Shown: positions 1 to 10,303 of the stretch, in pieces | Position numbering within the stretch: position 1 is the stretch's first letter | Layout: the number at the start of each line of letters is the position of its first letter | DNA from: Prosopocoilus inquinatus | Taxonomy: Eukaryota > Arthropoda > Insecta > Coleoptera > Lucanidae | DNA: 64,000 bases | Direction: 5' to 3' | Assembly: GCA_036172665.1 (NCBI GenBank) | Contig: JAYKNF010000037.1 | Span: forward strand, 62,001-126,000 | Made by a program: the position numbers and the translations under genes | The notes under the pieces: generated by a model | The model's input: the letters and a program-made list of their open reading frames with translations, nothing else | Databases searched by the model: none | What the model was told of the DNA's origin: nothing

Positions 1-478
1 TGTTGTTTCGTTTAAAACTATTTCCAGCTTCTGCTGCGTCCGAAAACGTCGTATCTCACATCAGACTTACTGGAGTCCATCCAAACGTCAAATAACATGA
101 TAGATAAGTAAGGATCGATTAGATACATCACAGGAACAACGCTAATGCGTGTTGTTTCGTTTAAAACTATTTCCAGCTTCTGCTGCGTCCGAAAACGTCG
201 TATCTCACATCAGACTTACTGGAGTCCATGCAAACGGCAAATAACATGTTAGATAAGTAAGGATCGTTTAGATACATCACAGGAACAACGCTAATACGTA
301 TTGTTTCGTTCAAAACTATTTCCAGCTTCTACTGCGTCCGAGAACTTTGTATCTCTCATCAGAGGTACTGGAGTCCGTCCAAACGTCAAATAACATGATA
401 GATGAGTAAGGATCGATTAGATACATCACAGGAACAACGCTAATACGTGTTGTTTCGTTTAAAACTATTTCCAGCTTC
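1..478 (-). repeat. Direct duplicate of 7298-7775
   Basis: These first three monomers, including CATGCAAACGGC, the unusual CGTATTGTTTCG and CTTCTACTGCG, reappear at 7298-7775. The offset is 7297, which is 49 monomers minus the 4-bp deletion at 4907/4908. The match ends near 478, where GAGAACGTCGC is replaced by GAAAACGTCGT. The left arm therefore contains a large direct duplication whose first copy is cut by the window edge. Confidence 0.8.
135..156. repeat. Quasi-palindrome present in each monomer (example copy)
   Basis: AACAACGC (135-142), TAAT (143-146) and GCGTGTTGTT (147-156) can pair as an 8-bp stem with a two-base bulge and a four-base loop. On plus-oriented monomers the same element reads AACAACACGC, ATTA, GCGTTGTT. 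Monomers with CGTATTAG or GCGATGTT lose one pair. The element sits next to the most conserved part of the unit. Cruciform formation in vivo is inference. Confidence 0.7.
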
Positions 479-2252
479 TGCTGCGTCCGAGAACGTCGCA
501 TCTCACATCAGAGTTACTGGAGTCCATCGAAACGTCAAATAACATGATAGATAAGTAAGGATCGATTAGATACATCACAGGAACAACGCTAATGCGTGTT
601 GTTTCGTTTAAAACTATTTCCAGCTTCTGCTGCGTCCGAGAACTTCGTATCTCACGTCAGGGTTACTGGAGTCCATCCAAACGTCAAATAACATGATAGA
701 TAAGTAAGGATCGATTAGATACATCACAGGAACAACGCTAATGCGTGTTGTCTCGTTTAAAACTATTTCCAGCTTCTGCTGCGTCCGAAAACGTCGTATC
801 TCGCATCAGAGTTACTGGAGTCCGTCCAAACGTCAAATAACAGGATAGATGAGTAAGGATCGATTAGATACATTACAGGAACAACGCTAATGCGTGTTGT
901 TTCTTTTAAAACTATTTCTAGCTTCAGCTGCGTCCGAGAACTTCGTAACTCACATCAAAGTTACTGGGGTCCATCGAAACGCCAAATAACATGACAGGTG
1001 AGTAAGGATCGATTAGATACATCACAGGAACAACGCTAATGCGTGCTGTTTCGTTTAAAACTATTTCCAGCTCCTGCTGCGTCCAAAAACTTTGTATCTC
1101 ACATCAGACTTACTGGAGTCCATCCAAACGTCAAATAACATGATAGGTAAGTAAGGATCGATTAGATACATCACAGGAACAACGCTAATGCGTGTTGTTT
1201 CGTTTAAAACTATTTCTAGCTTCAGCTGCGTCCGAGAACTTCGTAACTCACATCAAAGTTACTGGAGTCCATCGAAACGCCAAATAACATGACAGATGAG
1301 TAAGGATCGATTAGATACATCACAGGAACAACGCTAATGCGTGTTGTTTCGTTTAAAACTATTTCCAGCTTCTGCTGCGTCCGAAAATTTCGTATCTCAC
1401 ATCATAGTTACTGGAGTCCATCGAAACGTCAAACAACATGATAGATGAGTAAGGATCGATTAGATACATCACAGGAACAACGCTAATGCGTGTTGTCTCG
1501 TTTAAAACTATTTCCAGCTTCTGCTGCGTCCGAAAACGTCGTATCTCGCATCAGAGTTACTGGAGTCCGTCCAAACGTCAAATAACAGGATAGATGAGTA
1601 AGGATCGATTAGATACATCACAGGAACAACGCTAATACGTGTTGTTTCGTTCAAAACTATTTCCAGCTTCTACTGCGTCCGAGAACTTTGTATCTCTCAT
1701 CAGAGGTACTGGAGTCCGTCCAAACGTCAAATAACATGATAGATGAGTAAGGATCGATTAGATACATCACAGGAGCAACGCTAATACGTGTTGTTTCGTT
1801 TAAAACTATTTCCAGCTTCTGCTGCGTCCGAGAACTTCGTATCTCACGTCAGAGTTACTGGAGTCCATCGAAAAGTCAAATAACATGATAGATAAGTAAG
1901 GATCGATTAGATACAGCACAGGAACAACGCTAATACGTGTTGTTTCGTTCAAAACTATTTCCAGCTTCTGCTGCGTCCGATAACATTGTATCTCACATCA
2001 GAGTTACTGGAGTCCGTCCAAACGTCAAATAACCTGATAGATGAGTAAGGATCGATTAGATACATCACAGGAAAGACGCTAATGCGTGTTGTTTCGTTTA
2101 AAACTATTTCCAGCTTCTGCTGCGTCCGAAAACGTCGTATCTCACATCAGACTTACTGGAGTCCATGCAAACGGCAAATAACATGTTAGATAAGTAAGGA
2201 TCGTTTAGATACATCACAGGAACAACGCTAATACGTGTTGTTTCGTTCAAAA

Positions 2253-3007
2253 CTATTTCCAGCTTCTACTGCGTCCGAGAACTTTGTATCTCTCATCAGA
2301 GGTACTGTAGTCCGTCCAAACGTCAAATAACATGATAAATGAGTAAGGATCGATTAGATACATCACAGGAACAACGCTAATACGTGTTGTTTCGCTTAAA
2401 ACTATTTCCAGCTTCTGCTGCGTCCGAAAACGTCGCATCTCACATCAGAGTTACTGGAGTCCATCGAAACGTCAAATAACATGATAGATAAGTAAGGATC
2501 GATTAGATACAGCACAGGAACAACGCTAATACGTGTTGTTTCTTTTAAAACTATTTCTAACTCCTGCTGCGTCCAAAAACTTTGTATCTCACATCAGACT
2601 TACTTTAGTCCATCCAAACGTCAATTAACATGTTAGATAAGTAAGGATCGTTTAGATACATCACAGGAACAAGGCTAATACGTGTTGTTTCGTTCAAAAC
2701 TATTTCCAGCTTCTGCTGCGTCCGATAACTTTGTATCTCACATCAGAGTTACTGGAGTCCATCGAAACGCCAAATAACATGATAGATGAGTAAGGATCGA
2801 TTAGATACATCACAGGAACAACGCTAATGCGTGTTGTTTCGTTTAAAACTATTTCCAGCTTCTGCTGCGTCCGAGAACTTCGTATCTCACGTCAGGGTTA
2901 CTGGAGTCCATCCAAACGTCAAATAACATGATAGATAAGTAAGGATCGATTAGATACATCACAGGAACAACGCTAATGCGTGTTGTTTCGTTTAAAACTA
3001 TTTCCAG
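2253..3007 (-). repeat. Inverted repeat tract II, left arm
   Basis: This tract is the reverse complement of about 13300-14054, with coordinates summing to 16307. The rare CTTACTTTAG (2599-2608) pairs with CTAAAGTAAG (13699-13708), and CAAGGCTAATACG pairs with CGTATTAGCCTTG. The register differs from tract I by nine monomers minus 4 bp, so nine units were lost or gained between the arms. Confidence 0.82.
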
Positions 3008-4319
3008 CTTCTGCTGCGTCCGAAAATTTCGTTTCTCACATTAGAGTTACTGGAGTCCATCGAAACGTCAAATAACATGATAGATGAGTAAGGATCGATT
3101 AGATACATCACAGGAACAACGCTAATACGTGTTGTTTCGTTCAAAACTATTTCCAGGTTCTGCTGCGTCCGAAAACGTCGTATCTCACATCAGAGTTACT
3201 GGAGTCCATCGAAACGTCAAATAACATGATAGATAAGTAAGGATCGATTAGATACAGCACAGGAACAACGCTAATACGTGTTGTTTCGTTTAAAACTATT
3301 TCTAGCTCTTGCTGCGTCCAAAAACTTTGTATCTCACATCAGACTTACTGGAGTCCATGCAAACGGCAAATAACATGTTAGATAAGTAAGGATCGTTTAG
3401 ATACATCACAGGAACAACGCTAATACGTGTTGTTTCGTTCAAAACTATTTCCAGCTTCTACAGCGTCCGAGAACTTTGTATCTCTCATCAGAGGTACTGG
3501 AGTCCGTCCAAACGTCAAATAACATGATAGATGAGTAAGGATCGATTAGATACATCACAGGAACAACGCTAATACGTGTTGTTTCGTTTAAAACTATTTC
3601 CAGCTTCTGCTGCGTCCGAAAACGTCGCATCTCACATCAGAGTTACTGGAGTCCATTGAAACGTCAAATAACATGATAGATAAGTAAGGATCGATTAGAT
3701 ACAGCACAGGAACAACGCTAATACGTGTTGTTTCGTTTAAAACTATTTCTAACTCCTGCTGCGTCCAAAAACTTTGTATCTCACATCAGACTTACTGGAG
3801 TCCATCCAAACGTCAAATAACATGTTAGATAAGTAAGGATCGTTTAGATACATCACAGGAACAACGCTAATACGTGTTGTTTCGTTCAAAACTATTTCCA
3901 GCTTCTGCTGCGTCCGAGAACTTCGTAACTCACATCAAAGTTACTGGGGTCCATCGAAACGCCAAATAACATGACAGGTGAGTAAGGATCGATTAGATAC
4001 ATCACAGGAACAACGCTCATGCGTGCTGTTTCGTTTAAAACTATTTCCAGCTCCTGCTGCGTCCAAAAACTTTGTATCTCACATCAGACTTACTGGAGTC
4101 CATCCAAACGTCAAATAACATGATAGATAAGTAAGGATCGATTAGATACATCACAGGAACAACGCTAATGCGTGTTGTTTCGTTTAAAACTATTTCTAGC
4201 TTCAGCTGCGTTCGAGAACTTCGTAACTCTCATCAAAGTTACTGGAGTCCATCGAAACGCCAAATAACATGACAGATGAGTAAGGATCGATTAGATACAT
4301 CACAGGAACAACGCTAATG

Positions 4320-5709
4320 CGTGTTGTTTCGTTTAAAACTATTTCCAGCTTCTGCTGCGTCCGAAAACGTCGTATCTCTCATCAGAGTTACTGGAGTCCA
4401 TCGAAACGTCAAATAACATGATAGATAAGTAAGGATCGATTAGATACAGCACAGGAACAACGCTAATACGTGTTGTTTCGTTTAAAACTATTTCCAGCTT
4501 CTGCTGCGTCCGAAAACGTCGTATCTCTCATCAGAGTTACTGGAGTCCATCGAAACGTCAAATAACATGTTAGATAAGTAAGGATCGATTAGATACATCA
4601 CAGGAACAACGCTAATGCGTGTTGTTTCGTTCAAATCTATTTCCAGCTTCTGCTGCGCCCGAAATCTTTGTATCTCTCATCAGAGTTACTGGAGTCCATC
4701 CAAACGTCAAATAACATGATAGATGAGTAAGGATCGATTAGATACAGCACAGGAACAACGCTAATACGTGTTGTTTCGTTCAAAACTATTTCCAGCTTCT
4801 GCTGCGTCCGATAACTTTGTATCTCACATCAGAGTTACTGGAGACCGTCCAAACGTCAAATAACATGATAGATGAGTAAGGATCGATTAGATACATCACA
4901 GGAACAAAATATGTGTTGTTTCGTTTAAAACTGTTTCCAGGTGCTGCTGCGTCCGAAAACGTCGTATATCACATCAGAGTTACTGGAGTCCATCCAAACG
5001 TCAAATAACATGTTAGGTAAGTAAGGATCGTTTAGATACATCACAGGAACAACGCTAATACGTGTTGTTTGGTTCAAAACTATTTCCAGCTTCTGCTGCG
5101 TCCGATAACATTGTATCTCACATCAGAGTTACTGGAGTCCGTCCAAACGTCAAATAACAGGATAGATGAGTAAGGATCGATTATATACAGCACAGGAACA
5201 ACGCTAATACGTGTTGTTTCGTTTAAAACTATTTCTAGCTCCTGCTGCGTCCAAAAACTTTGTAACTCACATCAGACTTACTGGAGTCCATCCAAACCTC
5301 AAATAACATGTTAGATAAGTAAGGATCGTTTAGATACATCACAGGAACAACGCTAATACGTGTTGTTTCGTTTAAAACTATTTCCAGCTTCTGCTGCGTC
5401 CGAAAACGTCGTATCTCACATCAGAGCTACTGGAGTCCATCGAAACGCCAAATAACATGATAGATGAGTAAGGATCGATTAGATACAGCACAGGAACAAC
5501 GCTAATACGTGTTGTTTCGTTTAAAACTATTTCCAGCTCCTGCTGCGTCCAAAAACGTCGTATCTCACATCAGAGCTACTGGAGTCCATCCAAACTTCAA
5601 ATAACATGATAGATAAGTAAGGATCGATTAGATACATCACAGGAACAACGCTAATGCGTGTTGTTTCGTTTAAAACTATTTCCAGCTTCTGCTGCGTCCG
5701 ATAACTTTG
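4320..5709 (-). repeat. Left-arm block, first copy of a 23-monomer-spaced direct duplication
   Basis: This block matches 7747-9140 with an offset of 3427 before position 4908 and 3431 after it. The change of 4 is explained by a private 4-bp deletion here. Shared markers include GCGCCCGAAATCTTTG and GGAGACCGTCC. Private differences are few, for example ATTATATACAGC near 5188, AACCTCAAAT near 5297 and AACTTCAAAT near 5595. The array continues in the same orientation after 5709, whereas the second copy ends exactly at the orientation switch. Confidence 0.82.
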
Positions 5710-7340
5710 TATCTCACATCAGAGTTACTGGAGTCCGTCCAAACGTCAAGTAACATGATAGATGAGTAAGGATCGATTAGATACATTACAGGAACAACGC
5801 TAATACGTGTTGTTTCGTTTAAAACTATTTCCAGCTCCTGCTGCGTCCAAAGACTTTGTATCTCACATCAGACTTACTGGAGTCCATCCAAACGTCAAAT
5901 AACATGTTAGATAAGTAAGGATCGTTTAGATACATCACAGGAACAACGCTAATGCGTGTTGTTTCGTTCAAATCTATTTCCAGCTTCTGCTGCGCCCGAA
6001 ATCTTTGTATCTCTCATCAGAGTTACTGGAGTCCATCGAAACGCCAAATAACATGATAGATGAGTAAGGATCGACTAGATACATCACAGGAACAACGCTA
6101 ATGCGTGTTGTTTCGTTTAAAACTATTTCCAGCTTCTGCTGCGTCCGAGAACTTCGTATCTCATGTCAGGGTTACTGGAGTCCATCCAAACGTCAAGTAA
6201 CATGATAGATAAGTAAGGATCAATTAGATACATCACAGGAACAACGCTAATGCGTGTTGTTTCGTTTAAAACTATTTCCAGCTTCTGCTGCGTCCGAAAA
6301 TTTCGTTTCTCACATTAGAGTTACTGGAGTCCATCGAAACGTCAAATAACATGATAGATGAGTAAGGATCGATTAGATACATCACAGGAACAACGCTAAT
6401 ACGTGTTGTTTCGTTCAAAACTATTTCCAGCTTCTGCTGCGTCCGAAAACGTCGTATCTCTCATCAGAGTTACTGGAGTCCGTTCAAACGTCAAATGACA
6501 GGATAGATGAGTAAGGATCGATTAGATACATCACAGGAACAACGCTAATACGTGTTGTTTCGTTTAAAACTATTTCCAGCTTCTGCTGCGTCCGAAAACG
6601 TCGTATCTCACATCAGACTTACTGGAGTCCATGCAAACGGCAAATAACATGTTAGATAAGTAAGAATCGATTAGATACATCACAGGAACAACGCTAATAC
6701 GTGTTGTTTCGTTTAAAACTATTTCTAGCTCCTGCTGCGTCCAAAAACTTTGTATCTCACATCAGACTTACTGGAGTCCATCCAAACGTCAAATAACATG
6801 TTAGATAAGTAAGGATCGTTTAGATACATCACAGGAACAACGCTAATACGTGTTGTTTCGTTCAAAACTATTTCCAGCTTCTGCTGCGTCCGATAACATT
6901 GTATCTCACATCAGAGTTACTGGAGTCCGTCCAAACGTCAAATAACATGATAGATGAGTAAGGATCGATTAGATACATCACAGGAAAGACGCTAATGCGT
7001 GTTGTTTCGTTTAAAACTATTTCCAGCTTCTGCTGCGTCCGAAAACGTCGTATCTCACATCAGAGCTACTGGAGTCCATCGAAACGCCAAATAACATGAT
7101 AGATAAGTAAGGATCGATTAGATACAGCACAGGAACAACGCTAATACGTGTTGTTTCGTTTAGAACTATTTCCAGCTCCTGCTGCGTCCAAAAACGTCGT
7201 ATCTCACATCAGAGCTAATGGAGTCCATCGAAACGCCAAATAACATGATAGATGAGTAAGGATCGATTAGATACATCACAGGAACAACGCTAATGCGTGT
7301 TGTTTCGTTTAAAACTATTTCCAGCTTCTGCTGCGTCCGA
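4344..7340 (-). repeat. Inverted repeat tract I, left arm
   Basis: This tract is the reverse complement of about 10304-13300. Paired rare variants have coordinates summing to 17644: 7211-7220 with 10424-10433 (CATTAGCTCT on the right), 6982-6991 with 10653-10662 (CGTCTTTCCT), 5745-5754 with 11890-11899 (GTTACTTGAC), and 4931-4940 with 12704-12713 (CTGGAAACAG). The axis lies near 8822. One-monomer indels shift the register locally, for example near 6300, where the sum is 17495. Confidence 0.85.
4901..4914 (-). other. 4-bp deletion in one monomer
   Basis: GGAACAAAATATG stands where the sister copy near 8325-8340 has GGAACAACGCTAATATG, so CGCT is missing between 4907 and 4908. The inverted counterpart at about 12704-12740 shares the rare CTGTTTCCAGGTG variant (as CACCTGGAAACAG) but is not deleted. 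The deletion is thus private to this copy and younger than the inverted duplication. Confidence 0.85.
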
Positions 7341-7746
7341 AAACGTCGTATCTCACATCAGACTTACTGGAGTCCATCCAAACGTCAAATAACATGATAG
7401 ATAAGTAAGGATCGATTAGATACATCACAGGAACAACGCTAATGCGTGTTGTTTCGTTTAAAACTATTTCCAGCTTCTGCTGCGTCCGAAAACGTCGTAT
7501 CTCACATCAGACTTACTGGAGTCCATGCAAACGGCAAATAACATGTTGGATAAGTAAGGATCGTTTAGATACATCACAGGAACAACGCTAATACGTATTG
7601 TTTCGTTCAAAACTATTTCCAGCTTCTACTGCGTCCGAGAACTTTGTATCTCTCATCAGAGGTACTGGAGTCCGTCCAAACGTCAAATAACATGATAGAT
7701 GAGTAAGGATCGATTAGATACATCACAGGAACAACGCTAATACGTG

Positions 7747-9140
7747 TTGTTTCGTTTAAAACTATTTCCAGCTTCTGCTGCGTCCGAAAACGTCGTATCT
7801 CTCATCAGAGTTACTGGAGTCCATCGAAACGTCAAATAACATGATAGATAAGTAAGGATCGATTAGATACAGCACAGGAACAACGCTAATACGTGTTGTT
7901 TCGTTTAAAACTATTTCCAGCTTCTGCTGCGTCCGAAAACGTCGTATCTCTCATCAGAGTTACTGGAGTCCATCGAAACGTCAAATAACATGTTAGATAA
8001 GTAAGGATCGATTAGATACATCACAGGAACAACGCTAATGCGTGTTGTTTCGTTCAAATCTATTTCCAGCTTCTGCTGCGCCCGAAATCTTTGTATCTCT
8101 CATCAGAGTTACTGGAGTCCATCCAAACGTCAAATAACATGATAGATGAGTAAGGATCGATTAGATACAGCACAGGAACAACGCTAATACGTGTTGTTTC
8201 GTTCAAAACTATTTCCAGCTTCTGCTGCGTCCGATAACTTTGTATCTCACATCAGAGTTACTGGAGACCGTCCAAACGTCAAATAACATGATAGATGAGT
8301 AAGGATCGATTAGATACATCACAGGAACAACGCTAATATGTGTTGTTTCGTTTAAAACTATTTCCAGCTTCTGCTGCGTCCGAAAACGTCGTATATCACA
8401 TCAGAGTTACTGGAGTCCATCCAAACGTCAAATAACATGTTAGGTAAGTAAGGATCGTTTAGATACATCACAGGAACAACGCTAATACGTGTTGTTTGGT
8501 TCAAAACTATTTCCAGCTTCTGCTGCGTCCGATAACATTGTATCTCACATCAGAGTTACTGGAGTCCGTCCAAACGTCAAATAACAGGATAGATGAGTAA
8601 GGATCGATTAGATACAGCACAGGAACAACGCTAATACGTGTTGTTTCGTTTAAAACTATTTCTAGCTCCTGCTGCGTCCAAAAACTTTGTAACTCACATC
8701 AGACTTACTGGAGTCCATCCAAACGTCAAATAACATGTTAGATAAGTAAGGATCGTTTAGATACATCACAGGAACAACGCTAATACGTGTTGTTTCGTTT
8801 AAAACTATTTCCAGCTTCTGCTGCGTCCGAAAACGTCGTATCTCACATCAGAGCTACTGGAGTCCATCGAAACGCCAAATAACATGATAGATGAGTAAGG
8901 ATCGATTAGATACAGCACAGGAACAACGCTAATACGTGTTGTTTCGTTTAAAACTATTTCCAGCTCCTGCTGCGTCCAAAAACGTCGTATCTCACATCAG
9001 AGCTACTGGAGTCCATCCAAACGTCAAATAACATGATAGATAAGTAAGGATCGATTAGATACATCACAGGAACAACGCTAATGCGTGTTGTTTCGTTTAA
9101 AACTATTTCCAGCTTCTGCTGCGTCCGATAACTTTGTATC
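7747..9140 (-). repeat. Left-arm block, second copy, truncated by the inversion junction
   Basis: This is the counterpart of 4320-5709. It retains the full CAACGCTAATATG where the first copy lost four bases, and has CTATTTCCAGCTTC where the first copy has CTGTTTCCAGGTGC. It stops at GTATC (9136-9140), the last base of minus-oriented sequence. The inversion breakpoint therefore lies inside an already duplicated block. Confidence 0.8.
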
Positions 9141-9150
9141 GAAACGAAAC
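9136..9150. other. Orientation-switch (inversion) junction in the satellite
   Basis: Minus-oriented sequence ends at GTATC (9136-9140). It should continue TCACATCAG but is followed by GAAACGAAACAACACG, the start of a plus-oriented unit. The two partial units join without foreign DNA. TCGAAACG at the join also occurs in minus-oriented monomers (CCATCGAAACG), so AAACG may be a microhomology shared by both sides, combined with a 25-30 bp skip inside the left monomer. It is the only large orientation change I found. A misassembly cannot be excluded from sequence alone. Confidence 0.9.
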
Positions 9151-9285
9151 AACACGTATTAGCGTTGTTCCTGTGCTGTATCTAATCGATCCTTACTCAT
9201 CTATCATGTTATTTGGCGTTTCGATGGACTCCAGTAGCTCTGATGTGAGATACGACGTTTTCGGACGCAGCAGAAGCTGGAAATA

Positions 9286-9434
9286 GTTTTAAACGAAACA
9301 ACACGCATTAGCGTCTTTCCTGTGATGTATCTAATCGATCCTTACTCATCTATCATGTTATTTGACGTTTGGACGGACTCCAGTAACTCAGATGTGAGAT
9401 ACAATGTTATCGGACGCAGCAGAAGCTGGAAATA
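9286..9434 (+). repeat. Reference monomer (149 bp, plus orientation)
   Basis: This is one complete unit, counted from GTTTTAAACG to the base before the next GTTTTGAACG. In order it holds an A-rich start (AAACGAAACAACACG), the quasi-palindrome around ATTAGCG, a conserved core (GTTCCTGTGATGTATC), a block usually containing ATCGATCC and ending ATGTTATTTGACG, a GGACTCCAGTAACTC block, a short variable box after GAGATAC, the conserved GGACGCAGCAG, and AGCTGGAAATAG. A typical unit counts 41 A, 28 C, 32 G and 48 T with nine CpG. The usual ATCGAT, GATC and TTTAAA sites would produce a 149-bp ladder on digestion. The boundaries are arbitrary because the array is circularly permutable. Confidence 0.95.
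9403..9411 (+). other. Variable box of the monomer (example copy)
   Basis: The nine bases between GAGATAC and GGACGCAGCAG are the most variable part of the unit, while both flanks are nearly invariant. A small number of states recur: GACGTTTTC, AAAGTTCTC, GAAATTTTC, AAAGTTTTT, GAAGTTTTT, AATGTTATC and AAAGTTATC. In this copy the state is AATGTTATC. The order of states along the array acts as a barcode that reveals the higher-order repeats. Whether the box binds a protein is unknown. Confidence 0.75.
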
Positions 9435-10303
9435 GTTTTGAACGAAACAACACGTATTAGCGTTGTTCCTGTGATGTATCTAAACGATCCTTACTTATCT
9501 AACATGTTATTTGACGTTTGGATGGACTCCAGTAAGTCTGATGTGAGATACAAAGTTTTTGGACGCAGCAGGAGCTAGAAATAGTTTTAAACGAAACAAC
9601 ACGTATTAGCGTTGTTCCTGTGATGTATCTAATCGATTCTTACTTATCTAACATGTTATTTGCCGTTTGCATGGACTCCAGTAAGTCTGATGTGAGATAC
9701 GACGTTTTCGGACGCAGCAGAAGCTGGAAATAGTTTTAAACGAAACAACACGTATTAGCGTTGTTCCTGTGATGTATCTAAACGATCCTTACTTATCTAA
9801 CATGTTATTTGACGTTTGGATGGACTCCAGTAAGTCTGATGTGAGATACAAAGTCTTTGGACGCAGCAGGAGCTGGAAATAGTTTTAAACGAAACAACAC
9901 GTATTAGCGTTGTTCCTGTGCTGTATCTAATCGATCCTTACTTATCTATCATGTTATTTGACGTTTCGATGGACTCCAGTAACTCTGATGAGAGATACGA
10001 CGTTTTCGGACGCAGCAGAAGCTGGAAATAGTTTTAAACGAAACAACACGTATTAGCGTTGTTCCTGTAATGTATCTAATCGATCCTTACTCATCTATCA
10101 TGTTACTTGACGTTTGGACGGACTCCAGTAACTCTGATGTGAGATACAAAGTTATCGGACGCAGCAGAAGCTGGAAATAGTTTTAAACGAAACAACACGC
10201 ATTAGCGTTGTTCCTGTGATGTATCTAATCGATCCTTACTCATCTATCATGTTATTTGACGTTTGGACGGACTCCAGTAACTCTGATGTGAGATACGACG
10301 TTT

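Larger units (their letters stand above)
1..844 (-). repeat. Inverted repeat tract III, left arm
   Basis: This tract is the reverse complement of about 15910-16753, with coordinates summing to 16754. GTCAGGGTTA (656-665) pairs with TAACCCTGAC (16089-16098), and AAATAACAGG (835-844) pairs with CCTGTTATTT (15910-15919). It continues tracts I and II collinearly out to the window edge. Confidence 0.82.
1..9140 (-). repeat. Left arm: family A monomers in minus orientation
   Basis: About 61 monomers read as the reverse complement of the reference unit (CGTTTAAAACTATTTCCAGC and so on). Family A is marked by GATACAGCACAGG, CGAAACGCCAAATAAC, CATGCAAACGGC, CTCTCATCAGAG and AGGAAAGACG variants. The ACTATG/CATAGT variant common after 19 kb is absent. 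Internal direct duplications are present: 1-478 matches 7298-7775, and 4320-5709 matches 7747-9140. The arm continues upstream of the window. Short minus-strand open frames here (such as 316-501, 2253-2438 and 3445-3630) are mirror images of those in the plus arm and are repeat artefacts. Confidence 0.93.

Noticed and set aside
316..3630. Minus-strand open frames at 316-501, 2253-2438 and 3445-3630 as genes
   Set aside because: They are mirror images of the plus-strand repeat frames in an inverted part of the same satellite.
9141..9160. Transposon insertion at the orientation switch
   Set aside because: No foreign sequence, terminal repeats or target-site duplication lie at the junction; satellite joins satellite directly.
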